Source of the DNA: Actinomycetota bacterium
GTDB lineage: Bacteria; Actinomycetota; Actinomycetes; Propionibacteriales; Nocardioidaceae
DNA length: 12,388 bases
Assembly: GCA_009702305.1 (NCBI GenBank)
Contig: WLIH01000020.1
Span: forward strand, 1-12,388
Direction: 5' to 3'
Positions 11,029 to 12,388 of the stretch are shown here, piece after piece (position 1 is the first letter of the stretch; each line of letters begins with the position of its first letter). The position numbers and the translations under genes were made by a program. Under the pieces are notes generated by a model. It was not told the origin of the DNA, did no database searches, and saw nothing but the letters and a program-made list of their open reading frames with translations.

Positions 11029-12388
11029 ATGACAGCCGACGCGACCACCGCCCGCGCCGACGTACGCCGCGAGGCCGAGGCCCATCTGCAGGCGCTCGTC
11101 GGGCGCGACGACGCGGTGCTGCGCGAGGACCAGTGGTCGGCGATCGAGGCGCTGGCCGTCGATCGGCGGCGCGCGCTGGTCGTGCAGCGCACCGGCTGGG
11201 GCAAGTCGGCCGTCTACTTCGTCGCCACCCTGCTGCTGCGCGCGCACGGAGCCGGCCCGACGGTCATCGTCTCCCCGCTTCTCGCCCTGATGCGCAACCA
11301 GATCGCCGCCGCGGAGCGCGCCGGCATCCGCGCGGTCACCATCAACTCCACCAACGTCGAGGACTGGCAGCCGATCCACGACGCGATCAACGCCGGCGAG
11401 ATCGACGTGCTGCTGGTCAGCCCGGAGCGGCTCAACAACCCCGGCTTCCGCGACGAGGTGCTGCCGCGGCTGGCCGCCACCTGCGGGCTGCTCGTGGTCG
11501 ACGAGGCGCACTGCATCTCCGACTGGGGCCACGACTTCCGTCCCGACTACCGCCGGATCCGCACCCTGCTCGAGGACCTCCCGACCGGCATCCCGGTCCT
11601 TGCCACCACCGCCACCGCCAACGCCCGGGTGACTTCCGACGTCGCCGAGCAGCTCGGCACCAGCTCGTCGGGAGGCGCGCTCGACGACGTGCTCGTGCTG
11701 CGCGGGTCGCTCGACCGCGAGTCCCTGCGGCTCGGGGTGGTCCGGCTGAAGACCCCCGACCAGCGGCTGGCGTGGCTGGCCGACCATCTGGCCGAGCAGC
11801 CGGGCTCCGGCATCGTCTACTGCCTGACCGTGGCCGCCACGCAGGAGATCGCCGACTACCTGCGCAGCCGCGGGCACGTCGTGGCGGCCTACTCCGGCCA
11901 GACCGACCCGACCGAGCGGCAGGCCCTGGAGGCCGATCTGATCGCCGGTCGGGTCAAGGCGTTGATCGCGACCAGCGCGCTCGGGATGGGCTTCGACGCG
12001 ACCCTCGGCTTCGTGGTCAACATGGGGGCGCCGGCGTCCCCGGTCTCCTACTACCAGCAGGTCGGTCGCGCCGGGCGCGGCACCGACGAGGCGACCGTCG
12101 TCCTGCTGCCGGCCATCGAGGACCGCGACATCTGGGCCTACTTCGCCTCGCTGGCCTTCCCGCGCGAGGAGCTGGTGCGGCAGACCCTCGACGTGCTCGC
12201 CCAGGAGGGGAGGTCGATGAGCACCGCTGCCCTCGAGACCCAGGTCGAGCTCAACCGCACCCGGCTCGAGACGATGCTCAAGGTGCTCGACGTCGACGGC
12301 GCCGTGCGCCGAGTGCGCGGCGGTTGGGAGTCGACGGGGCAGCCGTGGAGCTACGACGCCGAGCGCTACGACCGGGTCCGGGAGGCCC
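11029..12388 (+). CDS. RecQ-family ATP-dependent DNA helicase (3' end outside the window)
   Basis: The frame is open from ATG 11029 to the window edge: 453 codons and no stop. Superfamily 2 helicase motifs of the RecQ kind appear in order: LREDQWSAIEAL (motif 0, 31-42), QRTGWGKS (Walker A, 53-60), VVDEAHCISDWGHDFRPDYRR (DEAH box and RecQ-typical aromatic-rich loop, about 156-176), LATTATA (motif III, 191-197), IATSALGMGFD (motif V, 313-323) and QQVGRAGRG (motif VI, 343-351). It should unwind DNA 3' to 5' with ATP for repair or recombination. Residues 380-453 look like winged-helix sequence (RSMSTAALETQVELNRTRLETMLKVL). The text after motif V (ATLGFVVNMGAP) departs from E. coli RecQ (GID-KP-DVRFVIH), pointing to a divergent branch. 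No zinc-binding Cys cluster is seen in the visible part. No Shine-Dalgarno site is evident; a TAGACA lies 7 nt before the ATG, so it may be leaderless. Confidence 0.92.
   Translation, partial: MTADATTARADVRREAEAHLQALVGRDDAVLREDQWSAIEALAVDRRRALVVQRTGWGKSAVYFVATLLLRAHGAGPTVIVSPLLALMRNQIAAAERAGIRAVTINSTNVEDWQPIHDAINAGEIDVLLVSPERLNNPGFRDEVLPRLAATCGLLVVDEAHCISDWGHDFRPDYRRIRTLLEDLPTGIPVLATTATANARVTSDVAEQLGTSSSGGALDDVLVLRGSLDRESLRLGVVRLKTPDQRLAWLADHLAEQPGSGIVYCLTVAATQEIADYLRSRGHVVAAYSGQTDPTERQALEADLIAGRVKALIATSALGMGFDATLGFVVNMGAPASPVSYYQQVGRAGRGTDEATVVLLPAIEDRDIWAYFASLAFPREELVRQTLDVLAQEGRSMSTAALETQVELNRTRLETMLKVLDVDGAVRRVRGGWESTGQPWSYDAERYDRVREA

Noticed and set aside
9781..11877. A 698-codon minus-strand frame across the FN3 and helicase genes
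   Set aside because: It crosses a strong terminator and two well-supported genes and has no recognisable domain.

Overview
The window is a gene-dense piece of a very GC-rich chromosome, almost certainly from an actinobacterium. Codon third positions are overwhelmingly G or C, GTG and TTG starts occur, and several -10 hexamers sit only 6-7 nt from the start codon, as in leaderless actinobacterial mRNAs. Protein style suggests the Nocardioides neighbourhood, but that is an inference. No RNA gene, insertion sequence, CRISPR array or prophage is visible.

Left part (1-2025): the end of a zinc-independent NADPH:quinone-reductase-type dehydrogenase, a ComB-like 2-phosphosulfolactate phosphatase and a small His-rich protein with a textbook EF-hand loop form a tight plus-strand run. 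It ends in a strong hairpin shared with a convergent minus-strand ABM-domain monooxygenase-like gene. A 73-bp divergent promoter region then leads to a cytoplasmic M13 (PepO/Zmp1-like) zinc endopeptidase at 2026-3990.

Central part (3991-9063): three minus-strand genes look like one cyclic-nucleotide signalling module. The first is a 1273-residue protein with two class III cyclase domains, a P-loop NTPase and a TPR-like helical region, the layout of mammalian soluble adenylyl cyclase (ADCY10). Its catalytic residues are divided between the two cyclase domains: metal Asp residues in the first, Asn/Arg transition-state residues in the second. Downstream are two tandem, about 54% identical, stand-alone cyclic-nucleotide-binding domain proteins with intact phosphate-binding cassettes and no DNA-binding or enzymatic domain. 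The simplest reading is that the cyclase makes cAMP and the small proteins bind or relay it. Each small gene also seems to have its own promoter. The last one ends stop-to-stop against the peptidase gene.

Right part (9064-12388): a secreted Ig-like/FN3-repeat protein with a Cys-rich C-terminal domain of unknown function is transcribed divergently from the cyclase. The 231-bp region between their chosen starts holds a perfect 9-2-9 inverted repeat and a nearby 6-2-6 inverted repeat, both good operator candidates. A strong terminator follows. The window closes in a RecQ-family helicase gene that runs off the right edge.
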